Below the pieces are notes generated by a model. It saw only the letters and a list, made by a program, of their open reading frames with translations, did no database searches and was not told the DNA's origin. Shown piece after piece: positions 28,403-36,399 of a DNA stretch of 64,000 bases. Positions within the stretch are counted from its first letter, which is position 1; each line of letters starts with the position of its first letter. The stretch comes from CAZKWG01 sp964615375 (lineage in GTDB: Bacteria; Myxococcota_A; UBA796; CAZKWG01): contig CAZTOW010000007.1 in assembly GCA_964615375.1 (NCBI GenBank), positions 1-64,000 on the forward strand, in the 5' to 3' direction. Both the position numbers and the translations under genes were made by a program.

Positions 28403-29287
28403 TCAGCTCCGGCCCGCCGTGCTGGCCCCCGCGCGATCTCCCTGCCAGTCGGCCATCCCGTTGATCACCGAGTAGATCTCGGTGCCGCCGATGCTGGTCA
28501 TGAACTCGGCCGCGGCCTGCGAGCGCCCGCCCGCCTGGCAGACGAAGATGATGTGGCTGGTCTGGCCGAGCTCCTGGTAGCGGTGGGGGAGCTCGTCCAC
28601 CACGAGGTGCTTCGCCAGCGGGCTGTGGTCGGGCTCGAACTCGGAGAGCGTGCGCACGTCCACCAGGACGTAGGGCGAGTCCTTGGCCTTCAGCAGGGAC
28701 TCCGCCTTCTTCGAGTCGATGTGCTTGACCACCGCGGCCTTCTGGCCCGGGTTGCGCACGCCCTCGACCGCGGCCTTCTCCTGCGCGACGGGGACGTCCT
28801 TGCCCTCCAGCCGCGCCGCGACCGCCAGCACCTCGGCCGGGTCCACCATGCCCCGGGCGGCGTAGGCGATCTTCCCCTGCTTGTCGATCAGCACCACGTT
28901 CGGCTTGCACACCGGCCGCACGCGCCCCGAGGCGAAGAAGCCGCGAGAGTCGATCGCCAGCGGATCATAGAGCAGGTAGAACTCGAGCCCCAGGCTCTGG
29001 CGGTACTCGCGCAGCTTGTCCGTGCGCGCGGTGTTCACGCCGAAGATCGCGGTCTCCACGTCCTCGAAGCTCTGGCGCAGGCCCTGCCAGCGCTTCAGCC
29101 AGGCGTCCGTCGCGTCGTCGCGAAGGGAGCCGAAGAAGACCAGGACCACGTTCGCGCGGTCCTTGAAGTCCTGAATCTTGATCCAGGTGCCCTCGTCCGC
29201 CGTGAGCGAGAGGCGAGGGGAGGGGGCCCCGACCTCCAGCACGGGCCAGCGGACGATCTTCGAGACGGTGGAGATCAGCGACGGCAT
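28403..29287 (-). CDS. Redoxin-like domain fused to a rhodanese domain
   Basis: 294 residues. Residues about 15-165 follow a peroxiredoxin/AhpC-TSA fold (NVVLVFFGSLRDDATDAWL, PNVVLIDKQGKIAYAARG), but the position where the peroxidatic Cys normally sits is not cysteine. Residues about 185-285 are a rhodanese domain (YVLVDVRTLSEFEPDHSPLA) whose loop CQAGGRS has the persulphide-carrying Cys250. The likely active part is sulphur transfer, with the redoxin part structural or regulatory. GAGG lies eight bases before the ATG. Confidence 0.78.
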   Translation of the reverse strand: MPSLISTVSKIVRWPVLEVGAPSPRLSLTADEGTWIKIQDFKDRANVVLVFFGSLRDDATDAWLKRWQGLRQSFEDVETAIFGVNTARTDKLREYRQSLGLEFYLLYDPLAIDSRGFFASGRVRPVCKPNVVLIDKQGKIAYAARGMVDPAEVLAVAARLEGKDVPVAQEKAAVEGVRNPGQKAAVVKHIDSKKAESLLKAKDSPYVLVDVRTLSEFEPDHSPLAKHLVVDELPHRYQELGQTSHIIFVCQAGGRSQAAAEFMTSIGGTEIYSVINGMADWQGDRAGASTAGRS

Positions 29288-29353
29288 GAAGGGTCCTCTT
29301 CCGAGCGGAACAGGCAGTCTAGCCTCTGTCCGCTCCCTGGTCCAGCGCCTTCG

Positions 29354-30070
29354 TCATCGACCGCGCACCTCGACGGCGTCCTCCACCGGGCCGGTGAGCA
29401 GCGGGACCCCGTCCCAGGCCCGCCGGAACACCGGCAACATGCGCGCCGCCTGCTCGCGGATGCGCTTCCGGCCGTCGTAGGCGCCCAGCGCCGCGCCCAT
29501 GCCGGGCAGGATCTTGAGCGTGCGCCGCCCCAGCGAGACGGCCAGCCCGCGGGCCGCCCAGCGCGCCAGATCGGCGGCCGAGCGCTGGGCCTCGGGCAGG
29601 GAGGCGCGGATCAGCGAGGGCAGCGCGCGCACCCGCAGGTCCAGCGAGCCCTGGCGGGGGAGCTCCAGCTCGAAGGCGGCGGCCACGGCCCGCCAGAGGA
29701 TGAGCCGCCCCCGATCCGTGTCCGTGTCGATCCCGTAGATCACGGCGAGGCGCTGCCCGAGGCGCAAGGTCCCCGCCAGCGCCGCCGCCATCTCTGGCGG
29801 CACGCCCACCGCCCCGGCGAAGCCCGAGAGCGCCCCGCCCGCGGCGGCGTCCCGGGCCATGCGCGCCACCACCGCCTCCGCGGAGGCGTCCAGCTCAGCC
29901 TGGTCGGGCGTGCGCCCCGTGAGCGGATCGTAGAAGGGCAGGCCCTGCTCGGTGAGCTCCGCGCGGATGGCGGCCGTGCTGAGGCCGATCGCGGCGTACA
30001 TCCGCGGCAGGAGCTCGTCGTCCATCCGGTGCCCGAACTCGTCGAGCATGATCTCCCAGACCGTGGGCAT
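29354..30070 (-). CDS. EcsC-family protein
   Basis: 238 residues from ATG 30070; the longer frame to 30496 runs through the divergent epimerase gene and is rejected. The pattern TLRLGQRLAVIYGIDTDTDRGRLILWRA and the C-terminal GMGAALGAYDGRKRI match the EcsC family. This family is named after a Bacillus ABC-transporter-associated protein of unclear biochemical role and often has amphipathic or membrane-associated helices. It is divergent from the epimerase with only 31 bases between the starts. Confidence 0.75.
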   Translation of the reverse strand: MPTVWEIMLDEFGHRMDDELLPRMYAAIGLSTAAIRAELTEQGLPFYDPLTGRTPDQAELDASAEAVVARMARDAAAGGALSGFAGAVGVPPEMAAALAGTLRLGQRLAVIYGIDTDTDRGRLILWRAVAAAFELELPRQGSLDLRVRALPSLIRASLPEAQRSAADLARWAARGLAVSLGRRTLKILPGMGAALGAYDGRKRIREQAARMLPVFRRAWDGVPLLTGPVEDAVEVRGR

Positions 30071-30101
30071 CGCTGTTGTATATCCGACCGTGGAGGACGG
30101 G

Positions 30102-31019
30102 GTGACCGGCAGCGTGCTCATCACCGGAGGTGCCGGCTTCATCGGCGCGGCCACCGCCCGACGCCTGCGCGCGGCCGGGGCGCAGGTGCGCGTGCTGGAC
30201 GATCTCTCCACCGGCAGCCGGGCGGCCCTGCCCCCCGGGGTGGAGCTGGTGGTGGCCGACGTGCGCGACGCGCGCGCCCTGGAGAGCGCCCTCGACGGCG
30301 CGCGGCTGGTGCTCCACCTCGCCGGGCGCTCGGGGGTCGAGCGCTGCGCCCAGGACAGCGCCGAGAGCTGGGACGTCAACGTGCGCGGCACCACGAGCCT
30401 GCTCCACGCCGCGGCGCGCAGCCCCACCGTGCGGCGCGTGGTCCTGGCCTCCTCCGCCGCCGTCCTCGCCGAGCCCGCCGAGGGCCGGGAGGGCACCTAC
30501 GCCCGCAGCCGCCGCGCGGCCGAGCAGCTCGCCGCCGAGTCCGCCCTGCCCGAGCTCCTCGTGCTCCGTTACTTCAACGTCTACGGCCCCGGCCAGCGGA
30601 CCCAGGGCCCTGACGCCCCGGTCATCGGGCGCTTCGTCCGGGCGGCGAGCGAGGGCCGGGCGCTGGTGGTGCAGGGAGACGGCGCCCAGCGGCGGGACTT
30701 CGTGCATGTCGACGACGTGGCCGAGGCCAACCGGGCGGCCCTGCTCGGCGAGCTGACACGCGGGACCTTCGAGATCGGGACCGGGCGCTCCACCGCGATC
30801 TCCGAGCTCATCCGCCTGCTCTCCGCGGCGCTGGGCCGCCCGCTCCCCGTGGAGCACCGACCCGCCCGCCCCGGCGACCCCCGCCACAGCGCCGCCGAGC
30901 TCGGCCCCGCCCGCGCGCACCTGGGCTGGAGCCCGCGCGTGGACCTGCGGGAGGGCCTCATCGAGCTCGTTCAGGCCAGCTCGCCCGTGAGCCTCGGCCT
31001 GCCCTGCATGCTGCCGTAG
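30102..31019 (+). CDS. NAD(P)-dependent nucleotide-sugar epimerase/dehydratase
   Basis: 305 residues, GTG start with GGAGG five bases upstream. It is an extended short-chain dehydrogenase: the Rossmann motif GGAGFIGAATARRL at the N-terminus, DVRD, HLAGRSGVERC, VLASSAAV, then YARSRRAAEQL, RYFNVYGPGQRT and DFVHVDDVAEAN. It resembles UDP-glucose 4-epimerase relatives. The catalytic YxxxK reads Y133-A-R-S-R137, so the usual lysine is arginine. The last 49 bases overlap the end of the convergent MBL gene. Confidence 0.83.
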   Translation: MTGSVLITGGAGFIGAATARRLRAAGAQVRVLDDLSTGSRAALPPGVELVVADVRDARALESALDGARLVLHLAGRSGVERCAQDSAESWDVNVRGTTSLLHAAARSPTVRRVVLASSAAVLAEPAEGREGTYARSRRAAEQLAAESALPELLVLRYFNVYGPGQRTQGPDAPVIGRFVRAASEGRALVVQGDGAQRRDFVHVDDVAEANRAALLGELTRGTFEIGTGRSTAISELIRLLSAALGRPLPVEHRPARPGDPRHSAAELGPARAHLGWSPRVDLREGLIELVQASSPVSLGLPCMLP

Positions 31020-31837
31020 CGGCCGCGCTCGTCCACGGTGACGCGGGCGATGGCGCAGGTGGGATCGTGGGTGAAGAACACGCGCCCGCCGCGGCTGGAG
31101 AGGTCGTCGATGAGCCGCGTCTTCTCGTCCACCAGCAGCTCGGAGAAGCGGTCGTAGCCCATGGTGATGGACCGATGCACCCAGGGGCGGCCGGGGATGA
31201 GGTCGCTGACGAAGACCACCGGCCCCATGTCCCCCGGGATCTCCGTCATCATCAGGCCCGGGGTGTGGCCGTGGGAGAGGTGGAGGGGGTAGTCGTCGCC
31301 CAACACCACGCTGCGGTTCCCGTCCACCACCTCCAGGCGGCCGCTGTTGTAGAGCAGCTCCTGGATCTCGGGGATGAAGCTGGCCTTGTCGCGCGGGTGA
31401 GGGGAGCAGGCCCGCTCCCAGGCCTCCCGGCTCACCACGTAGTTCGCGTTGGGGAAGAGCAGGCGGGAGGGCGTCTCCGGCTCCCAGGGCGAGAGCAGGC
31501 CGCCCGCGTGATCGAAGTGCAGGTGGCTCAGCACCACGACGGCGATGTCGTTGTCGGTGATGCCGATCTGCCCGAGGCTGTCCAGCAGGACGTGGTGCGG
31601 CTCCTCCACCCCGTAGCGGTCGCGCAGCTTCGGGTCGAAGAAGGCGCCGATCCCCGTCTCGAAGAGGATCCAGCGCCCGTCCTCGCGCACCAGCAAGGAA
31701 CGGCAGGCCAGGTCGATGCGGTTGCGCTCGTCGGGCGGGGCCCAGGCCTCCCAGAGCGCGCGCGGCGCGTTGCCGAACATCGCGCCGCCGTCGAGCTTCT
31801 GCGTGTTCCCCTCGACCGAGTAGAGCCAGCGAGGCAT
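30971..31837 (-). CDS. Metallo-beta-lactamase-fold hydrolase
   Basis: 288 residues with the metal-binding signature HLHFDH (H105, H107, D109, H110), then SHGHTPG, VFVSDL and FFTHDP for the remaining ligands. The pattern resembles N-acyl homoserine lactonase-type or related MBL hydrolases acting on small molecules, but the substrate cannot be assigned. No signal peptide is present, so it is probably cytoplasmic. Its 3' end overlaps the epimerase gene tail to tail by 49 bases. Confidence 0.8.
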   Translation of the reverse strand: MPRWLYSVEGNTQKLDGGAMFGNAPRALWEAWAPPDERNRIDLACRSLLVREDGRWILFETGIGAFFDPKLRDRYGVEEPHHVLLDSLGQIGITDNDIAVVVLSHLHFDHAGGLLSPWEPETPSRLLFPNANYVVSREAWERACSPHPRDKASFIPEIQELLYNSGRLEVVDGNRSVVLGDDYPLHLSHGHTPGLMMTEIPGDMGPVVFVSDLIPGRPWVHRSITMGYDRFSELLVDEKTRLIDDLSSRGGRVFFTHDPTCAIARVTVDERGRYGSMQGRPRLTGELA

Positions 31838-31875
31838 CTGCTTCTCCTGATCCGTTCAAGGTAGCCCGGCGTCGC

Positions 31876-34800
31876 TCAGCCGTCGCCTTCGGAGGCGTCC
31901 TCTTCGGGCGCCTGCGGCTCGACGAGCCAGTCGGGCAGGCCGGGAGGATCGAAGCCGTCCCCGTCCTGGTCCACCCAGACCGGGTTGGTCAGCGCGTAGG
32001 GCAGGATGGGGAAGGTGCGCGGGATGGGGATGCCGGGGCCCAGCAGGCTGCCCACGGCCTCGATGGTGCCGAGCGCGTCGGTGACCACGTCCTGGAGCTG
32101 GATGGGCGGGATCTCGACCGGGGAGTAGAGCGGGTCCAGGGTGTCGCGGCCCAGCGCGACGACCACGTACCAGGAGTCCTTCGTCGGCGTGACCTCCACC
32201 TCGGTGTCGAGGTCGTAGGATCCATCCTCCTCGCCGGAGAGCTCCCACTCCTGGATGAGGGTGCCGTTCTCGTAGAGCTCCACGCGGTCCACGGCGAACC
32301 AGTCCGGGCTCTGCACGGTGAGGGTGAAGCTCAGGCTGTCGGCGTCCACGATGGTGTCGCCGGGGCCGCTCTCCTGCTCATCGTGGGCGTAGAACTCGAT
32401 GAAGGGCCCGTAGCTGGCGACGACGTGCCCGGCCCGCACCGCGGCTGCGACCTCCTCGGGGGTGGCCATACCCGGAGTGTCGCTCTCAACCTTAACGTAG
32501 TTTCGAGGGCAGCCGCTCTCTACCGAGGTTCGCCCGTGGGTATCGCTGTTCCCCAGCGCGGTGTAGCGCAGGCCGAGGTTCAGCAGGGTGAACCAGTCGT
32601 CGATCTGCCCCTCCTCGCCGTAGCCGAGGGTGTAGGTGCCCGCGCTCAGCGCCTCCTGCTCCTCCATCGTGCGGGCGAGCATGTCGTAGATGTCCACGCT
32701 GCTCTCGTCGGCGGCGTAGTCGGCGAGCTCGGGCTCGGTGGGCGTGCGGATGATCTCGAAGCGCTTGGCGTTGAGCAGCTCGAGCCCGTCGAAGTCCGTG
32801 CTGAAGTTGGCGGCGTCCAGCAGCGGGTTGTTCCCGGTCAGCAGGGACGGCGTGATCTCCGGGTTGGGAGCGGTGATGTCGTTGCCCGGGCTGCCGGCGT
32901 AGGGGTTGAGCCCGTACTGGTCGAAGTAGCCGAGGATGCCGTCCCGCGGGTGGGCGATGATGACCACCGGCTCCTCCACCCCCGGCTCGCCCATGGCGCG
33001 CACGGAGTCCACGATCTCGGCCGGCTTCATATCCGTCCAGTCAAAGGCGCCGCCCTGCTCGTCGAGCGCGTCCCACAGCAGCGGGAAGCCCAGGTAGTGC
33101 CCGATCTCCAGCGTGGTGACCTCCACGCCCACGGCGCTGGACACCCACTGCTCGAGCCCCATCTCCTGGATCACGGGGCGGTAGTCGGTGACCGCGTCGT
33201 GGTCGTTGGAGGAGAGGAACTCCACGCCCTCGCTGACCATCGTGCTCACGCGCGTCTGGAGCGAGGTGCCCGAGTCGAAGGAGTTGACGGCGTGGACGTG
33301 GAAGTCCGCGCTGACCCAGCCCTCGGTGTCCACGCTGTGAATCACCTGCAGGTCGGTGAGCGAGATGGCCCGCCCGGCGTCCACCGTGAACGGCTCGGAG
33401 ATGCCCAGATCGTACTCGGGGCCGCGGCTGGCGACGGCGGTGTACGTGCCCTCGGGGAGCACGATCTCGCCCGTGCCGTAGGGGGCGAAGATGACGCTGG
33501 CGGGGCCACCGGCGATGTAGTCGTCGCCCAGGACCGTGTTCAGGACCTCCTGACCGTCCTCGGCGAAGAAGGTGACCTTCGCCGGGACCACGCGCCCGGT
33601 CTCGTCCACCACGCGGAAGGAGACGCTGCCCGGCCGCGGGCTGCCCAGGCGGGCCGTGACCTCGCCCCCGGCCGTGATCTCCACGCTCACGCGCTCGCTG
33701 TCGGGGCGGCCTTCTCCGTGGACCATCAGCTCCCAGGTGCCGGGCGGCAGGGTGGCGGTGAAGGATCCGTCGGGCGTCGTGTCGTCGCCCACGTCCGTGG
33801 TCATCTCGGAGAAGGGCGCCTCCGCCCCCGGCTCGAAGACGAAGACGTGGACGCCGGAGAGCGGGACCCCCGTGCCCTCCTCCAGCACGTTGCCGCTCAC
33901 GCGGCCCACCTCGTCGCCCCGGGCCGCGTAGAGCGCGTCCAGCGCGCTGCCCACGTCGCCCTTGCCAATCGCGAACCAGCGCTCGTAGGTCAGCGCGGTG
34001 CCGGCCGCGAAGCGCCCGTCCGAGCCGTCGCCCTCCGTGCCCGCCCCAAAGGCCGCCGTCTGCGAGCTGGTGAACAGCGGCACGAAGAGGCTGCCCTCCG
34101 CCGCCATGATCGCGTAGGAGACGCCGTCGGCCGTGCCCGCCAGGTAGGGCACCTCGATGGGGGTCTCGAACGTGTTGATGCCCTGCGCGTCCAGCTCCGC
34201 GACGTAGCCGTCCTCGTCGAAGCCCACGCCCGGGGTGAAGACGTCCACGCTCCCGCCCTGGAGGTAGAAGTCGCCGAACGCGGCGCCCCGCTCCAGCGCC
34301 AGCCCCAGCACGTCCAGGCTCTCATCGCTGGTGCCCGCGGGGGTCCCCTCGACGTCCTCGGGCACCTCCGTGCTGGAGAAGACCGCGGTCGTGCGCATGA
34401 GCATGGCCGACTGGCCCGGCTCCAGGATGTAGTCGGTGCGCATGGCGAAGTCGGGCTGCTGCACGATGGCCCACAGCGCGCCCAGCAGGGTGAGGAAGGG
34501 CTCCGACGGGCCCTCGGTGCGGATGATCGCCGCCCCGCCGTCGCTTCCGTCGGCCAGGATCTCGACCGTCCCCGCGCTCTCCTCGGCCAGCTGCACGTTC
34601 ATGTTCACCGTGGCGAACATCTCGGCGAAGCGGTCGTTGCCGTGGCCGTGCAGGTAGCGGGGGTCGTCGCGCTGAAGGTCGGCGTCCATGATGCTGCCGC
34701 CCGAGGTGTGCGGGCCCAGGCTGGTGCGCGCGCCGCGGATGACGAAGCGCACCTGATCGTTCTCCAGCAGGAGATCGCCCGTGCGCCCCATGGCTTTGGG

Positions 34801-34902
34801 GCCGCCGATGGCCTCGGAGAGCGATTGGATCTCGACCGCGCGCGCGTAGGGGGCGTCTTCGCGGCAACCACAGAGGAGGAGGATGAGCCAGAGGTGTCGC
34901 AT
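31876..34902 (-). CDS. CehA/McbA-type metallohydrolase lipoprotein (PHP domain)
   Basis: 1008 residues beginning with a lipoprotein signal (LWLILLLCGC). The N-terminal 400 residues are beta-rich; a carboxypeptidase-regulatory-like segment (GNVLEEGTGVPLSGVHVFVFEPG) lies in the middle; the PHP metallohydrolase domain begins near residue 530 with DFHVHAVNSFDSG and continues with FLSSNDHDAVTDY, GHYLGFPL, IIAHPRDG, LLNAKRFE and GNSDTHGRT. CehA/McbA relatives hydrolyse phosphoesters or carbamates. This one is extracellular or periplasmic by its anchor. It is divergent from the porin. Confidence 0.82.
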   Translation of the reverse strand: MRHLWLILLLCGCREDAPYARAVEIQSLSEAIGGPKAMGRTGDLLLENDQVRFVIRGARTSLGPHTSGGSIMDADLQRDDPRYLHGHGNDRFAEMFATVNMNVQLAEESAGTVEILADGSDGGAAIIRTEGPSEPFLTLLGALWAIVQQPDFAMRTDYILEPGQSAMLMRTTAVFSSTEVPEDVEGTPAGTSDESLDVLGLALERGAAFGDFYLQGGSVDVFTPGVGFDEDGYVAELDAQGINTFETPIEVPYLAGTADGVSYAIMAAEGSLFVPLFTSSQTAAFGAGTEGDGSDGRFAAGTALTYERWFAIGKGDVGSALDALYAARGDEVGRVSGNVLEEGTGVPLSGVHVFVFEPGAEAPFSEMTTDVGDDTTPDGSFTATLPPGTWELMVHGEGRPDSERVSVEITAGGEVTARLGSPRPGSVSFRVVDETGRVVPAKVTFFAEDGQEVLNTVLGDDYIAGGPASVIFAPYGTGEIVLPEGTYTAVASRGPEYDLGISEPFTVDAGRAISLTDLQVIHSVDTEGWVSADFHVHAVNSFDSGTSLQTRVSTMVSEGVEFLSSNDHDAVTDYRPVIQEMGLEQWVSSAVGVEVTTLEIGHYLGFPLLWDALDEQGGAFDWTDMKPAEIVDSVRAMGEPGVEEPVVIIAHPRDGILGYFDQYGLNPYAGSPGNDITAPNPEITPSLLTGNNPLLDAANFSTDFDGLELLNAKRFEIIRTPTEPELADYAADESSVDIYDMLARTMEEQEALSAGTYTLGYGEEGQIDDWFTLLNLGLRYTALGNSDTHGRTSVESGCPRNYVKVESDTPGMATPEEVAAAVRAGHVVASYGPFIEFYAHDEQESGPGDTIVDADSLSFTLTVQSPDWFAVDRVELYENGTLIQEWELSGEEDGSYDLDTEVEVTPTKDSWYVVVALGRDTLDPLYSPVEIPPIQLQDVVTDALGTIEAVGSLLGPGIPIPRTFPILPYALTNPVWVDQDGDGFDPPGLPDWLVEPQAPEEDASEGDG

Positions 34903-34906
34903 CGGT

Positions 34907-34912
34907 TATAAG
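34907..34912 (+). promoter_or_regulatory. Putative -10 TATAAG for the porin gene
   Basis: TATAAG (5 of 6 to consensus) lies 26 bases before the porin ATG inside the 35-base gap between divergent starts. The corresponding -35 position falls inside the neighbouring coding sequence and matches poorly. Confidence 0.35.
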
Positions 34913-34937
34913 CTACTCCTTCCACCTCGGGAGATCC

Positions 34938-36020
34938 ATGCTTCCCTCGATCCTGGTCCCGCTGCTCGCCGCCTCCTCCCCCGCCTGGTCCAAGGACAGG
35001 GAGCCCGTCAACCTCCCCTCGCCGCAGCCCTACGCGCTCCTCCAGGTCTGGGGGACGGCCTGGGACTTCGATGAGGACGCGCAGGCCGACCCGGCCGGCT
35101 ACGGCGACCCCGAGGACGATCCCGGCTTCAAGGTGCGGCGCGCGCGCCTGGGCTTCGAGGGCGAGGGCCCGCGCCTGCGCTACGCGGTCATCTTCGGCAC
35201 GTCCGCGCCCTACGACGCGGTGCTGGCGGAGGGCTCCAGCGGAGGCACCATCTCCGTGGTGGACGCCTACGGCGGTTACGCCCCGGTCAAGGACGTGTGG
35301 CTCACCGCGGGCGTGCAGCACGTCCCGATCTCCCGAGACAACCTGGCCTCCTCGCGGGACCAGACCTTCCAGGAGGAGGCGGTCTCCACCACCTGGATGA
35401 CCCCGGGGCGCGAGGCGGGCCTGGTGGCCGACGCCGACTTCGGCGCGGCGCGGATCCGGCTCGGGGCCTTCAACGGCAACGACAGCCTCATCAGCGACGA
35501 CAACCTGGGCAAGCTCGTGGCCGCGCGCGCCGAGGTCAAGGTGGGCGGCAAGGCCAGCGCCTACAAGACCTATGGGACGGTGGAGAAGCCGCTGGTGGGC
35601 TACGCGCTCGACGCCTTCTACGACGCCGACGTGGCCACACGCACGCTCAACGTGGGCAGCGACGTGCTGGTGCGCGTGGGCGGGCTCGCCTTCCTGGCCG
35701 AGGGCCGCTTCGCCACCATCACCCCCACCGCCACGGACGTCGCCACGCCCGAGGTGCAGGACGCCACGAAGCGCCTCGGTGCCGTGGCCCAGCTCGGCTA
35801 CACCGTGAAGACCTATGAGCCGGCCGTGCGCTTCTCGATGTTCGACGACGACCTGGACGTCAAGGACAACGGGGACGTGGCCAACACCGAGATCGGCCTC
35901 ACCTGGCACGGGCTCGACGACCACGTCCGCGTGGGCGGCGGCTACGTGATGCGGCTGGAGCTCGGCGGGCGCAGCCTGCCCAACGACACCGTGCGCCTCT
36001 GGATGCAGATGGCGCTATGA
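34938..36020 (+). CDS. Porin O/P-like outer-membrane beta-barrel
   Basis: 360 residues with a signal peptide (LPSILVPLLAASSPAWS) and alternating amphipathic strands. Features match phosphate-selective porin O/P-type barrels: an N-terminal FKVRRARLGFEGEG strand, AYGGYAPVKDVWLTAGVQHVPISRDNLASS, and a C-terminal strand ending RLWMQMAL. GGGAG precedes the ATG. Substrate selectivity cannot be inferred. An unknown 114-residue protein follows 19 bases downstream. Confidence 0.72.
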   Translation: MLPSILVPLLAASSPAWSKDREPVNLPSPQPYALLQVWGTAWDFDEDAQADPAGYGDPEDDPGFKVRRARLGFEGEGPRLRYAVIFGTSAPYDAVLAEGSSGGTISVVDAYGGYAPVKDVWLTAGVQHVPISRDNLASSRDQTFQEEAVSTTWMTPGREAGLVADADFGAARIRLGAFNGNDSLISDDNLGKLVAARAEVKVGGKASAYKTYGTVEKPLVGYALDAFYDADVATRTLNVGSDVLVRVGGLAFLAEGRFATITPTATDVATPEVQDATKRLGAVAQLGYTVKTYEPAVRFSMFDDDLDVKDNGDVANTEIGLTWHGLDDHVRVGGGYVMRLELGGRSLPNDTVRLWMQMAL

Positions 36021-36039
36021 TGATCGCGGGAGGCGTCCC

Positions 36040-36384
36040 GTGGCTCACCGCATACAGGCGCTGATCGGCGCGTCCGAGCCCTCCTTCCGCACGGGAGACC
36101 GGCGCTGGATGGGCCTGGATACGCTCCTTTGGGAGACGGTCCACAAGCTCGAGGCCCAGGGTCTGGAGCTGAACCCCGTCGTGGTCAAGGCCACGGTGCA
36201 GCTCTCCCGGCTCCTGGTGAGCGGGCCGGAGGCGCTGCAGGGGCCGGCGCTGATCGCCCGCATCGCGCTGGAGCTGCGCCATCGCCGGGTGATCCTGCCG
36301 GAGGCCACGGTGCGGGCGATCCTGATCGCCTATCTGGCCGTGATCGCCGAGCTGGAGATCCAGGAGATAAACGACTTTATCTAG
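36040..36384 (+). CDS. Hypothetical 114-residue protein
   Basis: I recognise no family. A GTG start 19 bases after the porin stop, with GGGAGG just upstream, makes it a real gene and probably co-transcribed with the porin. It is mostly helical (TLLWETVHKLEAQG, VRAILIAYLAVIAELEIQ) without a signal peptide. It ends with the stop codon inside an A/T-rich inverted repeat that resembles a terminator. Confidence 0.55.
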   Translation: MAHRIQALIGASEPSFRTGDRRWMGLDTLLWETVHKLEAQGLELNPVVVKATVQLSRLLVSGPEALQGPALIARIALELRHRRVILPEATVRAILIAYLAVIAELEIQEINDFI

Positions 36385-36392
36385 TTTGTTTT
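36365..36392 (+). terminator. Putative intrinsic terminator after the porin operon
   Basis: AGATAAA (36365-36371), loop CGAC, then TTTATCT (36376-36382) form a perfect 7-bp stem containing the stop codon, followed by AGTTTGTTTT. The stem is A/T-rich and weak for an intrinsic terminator, but stands out in this G/C-rich genome between convergent genes. Confidence 0.5.
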
Positions 36393-36399
36393 CACCCGA

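Noticed and set aside
36365..36392. Attachment site at the A/T-rich inverted repeat
   Set aside because: No integrase, duplicated end or tRNA is associated; a terminator is the simpler reading.
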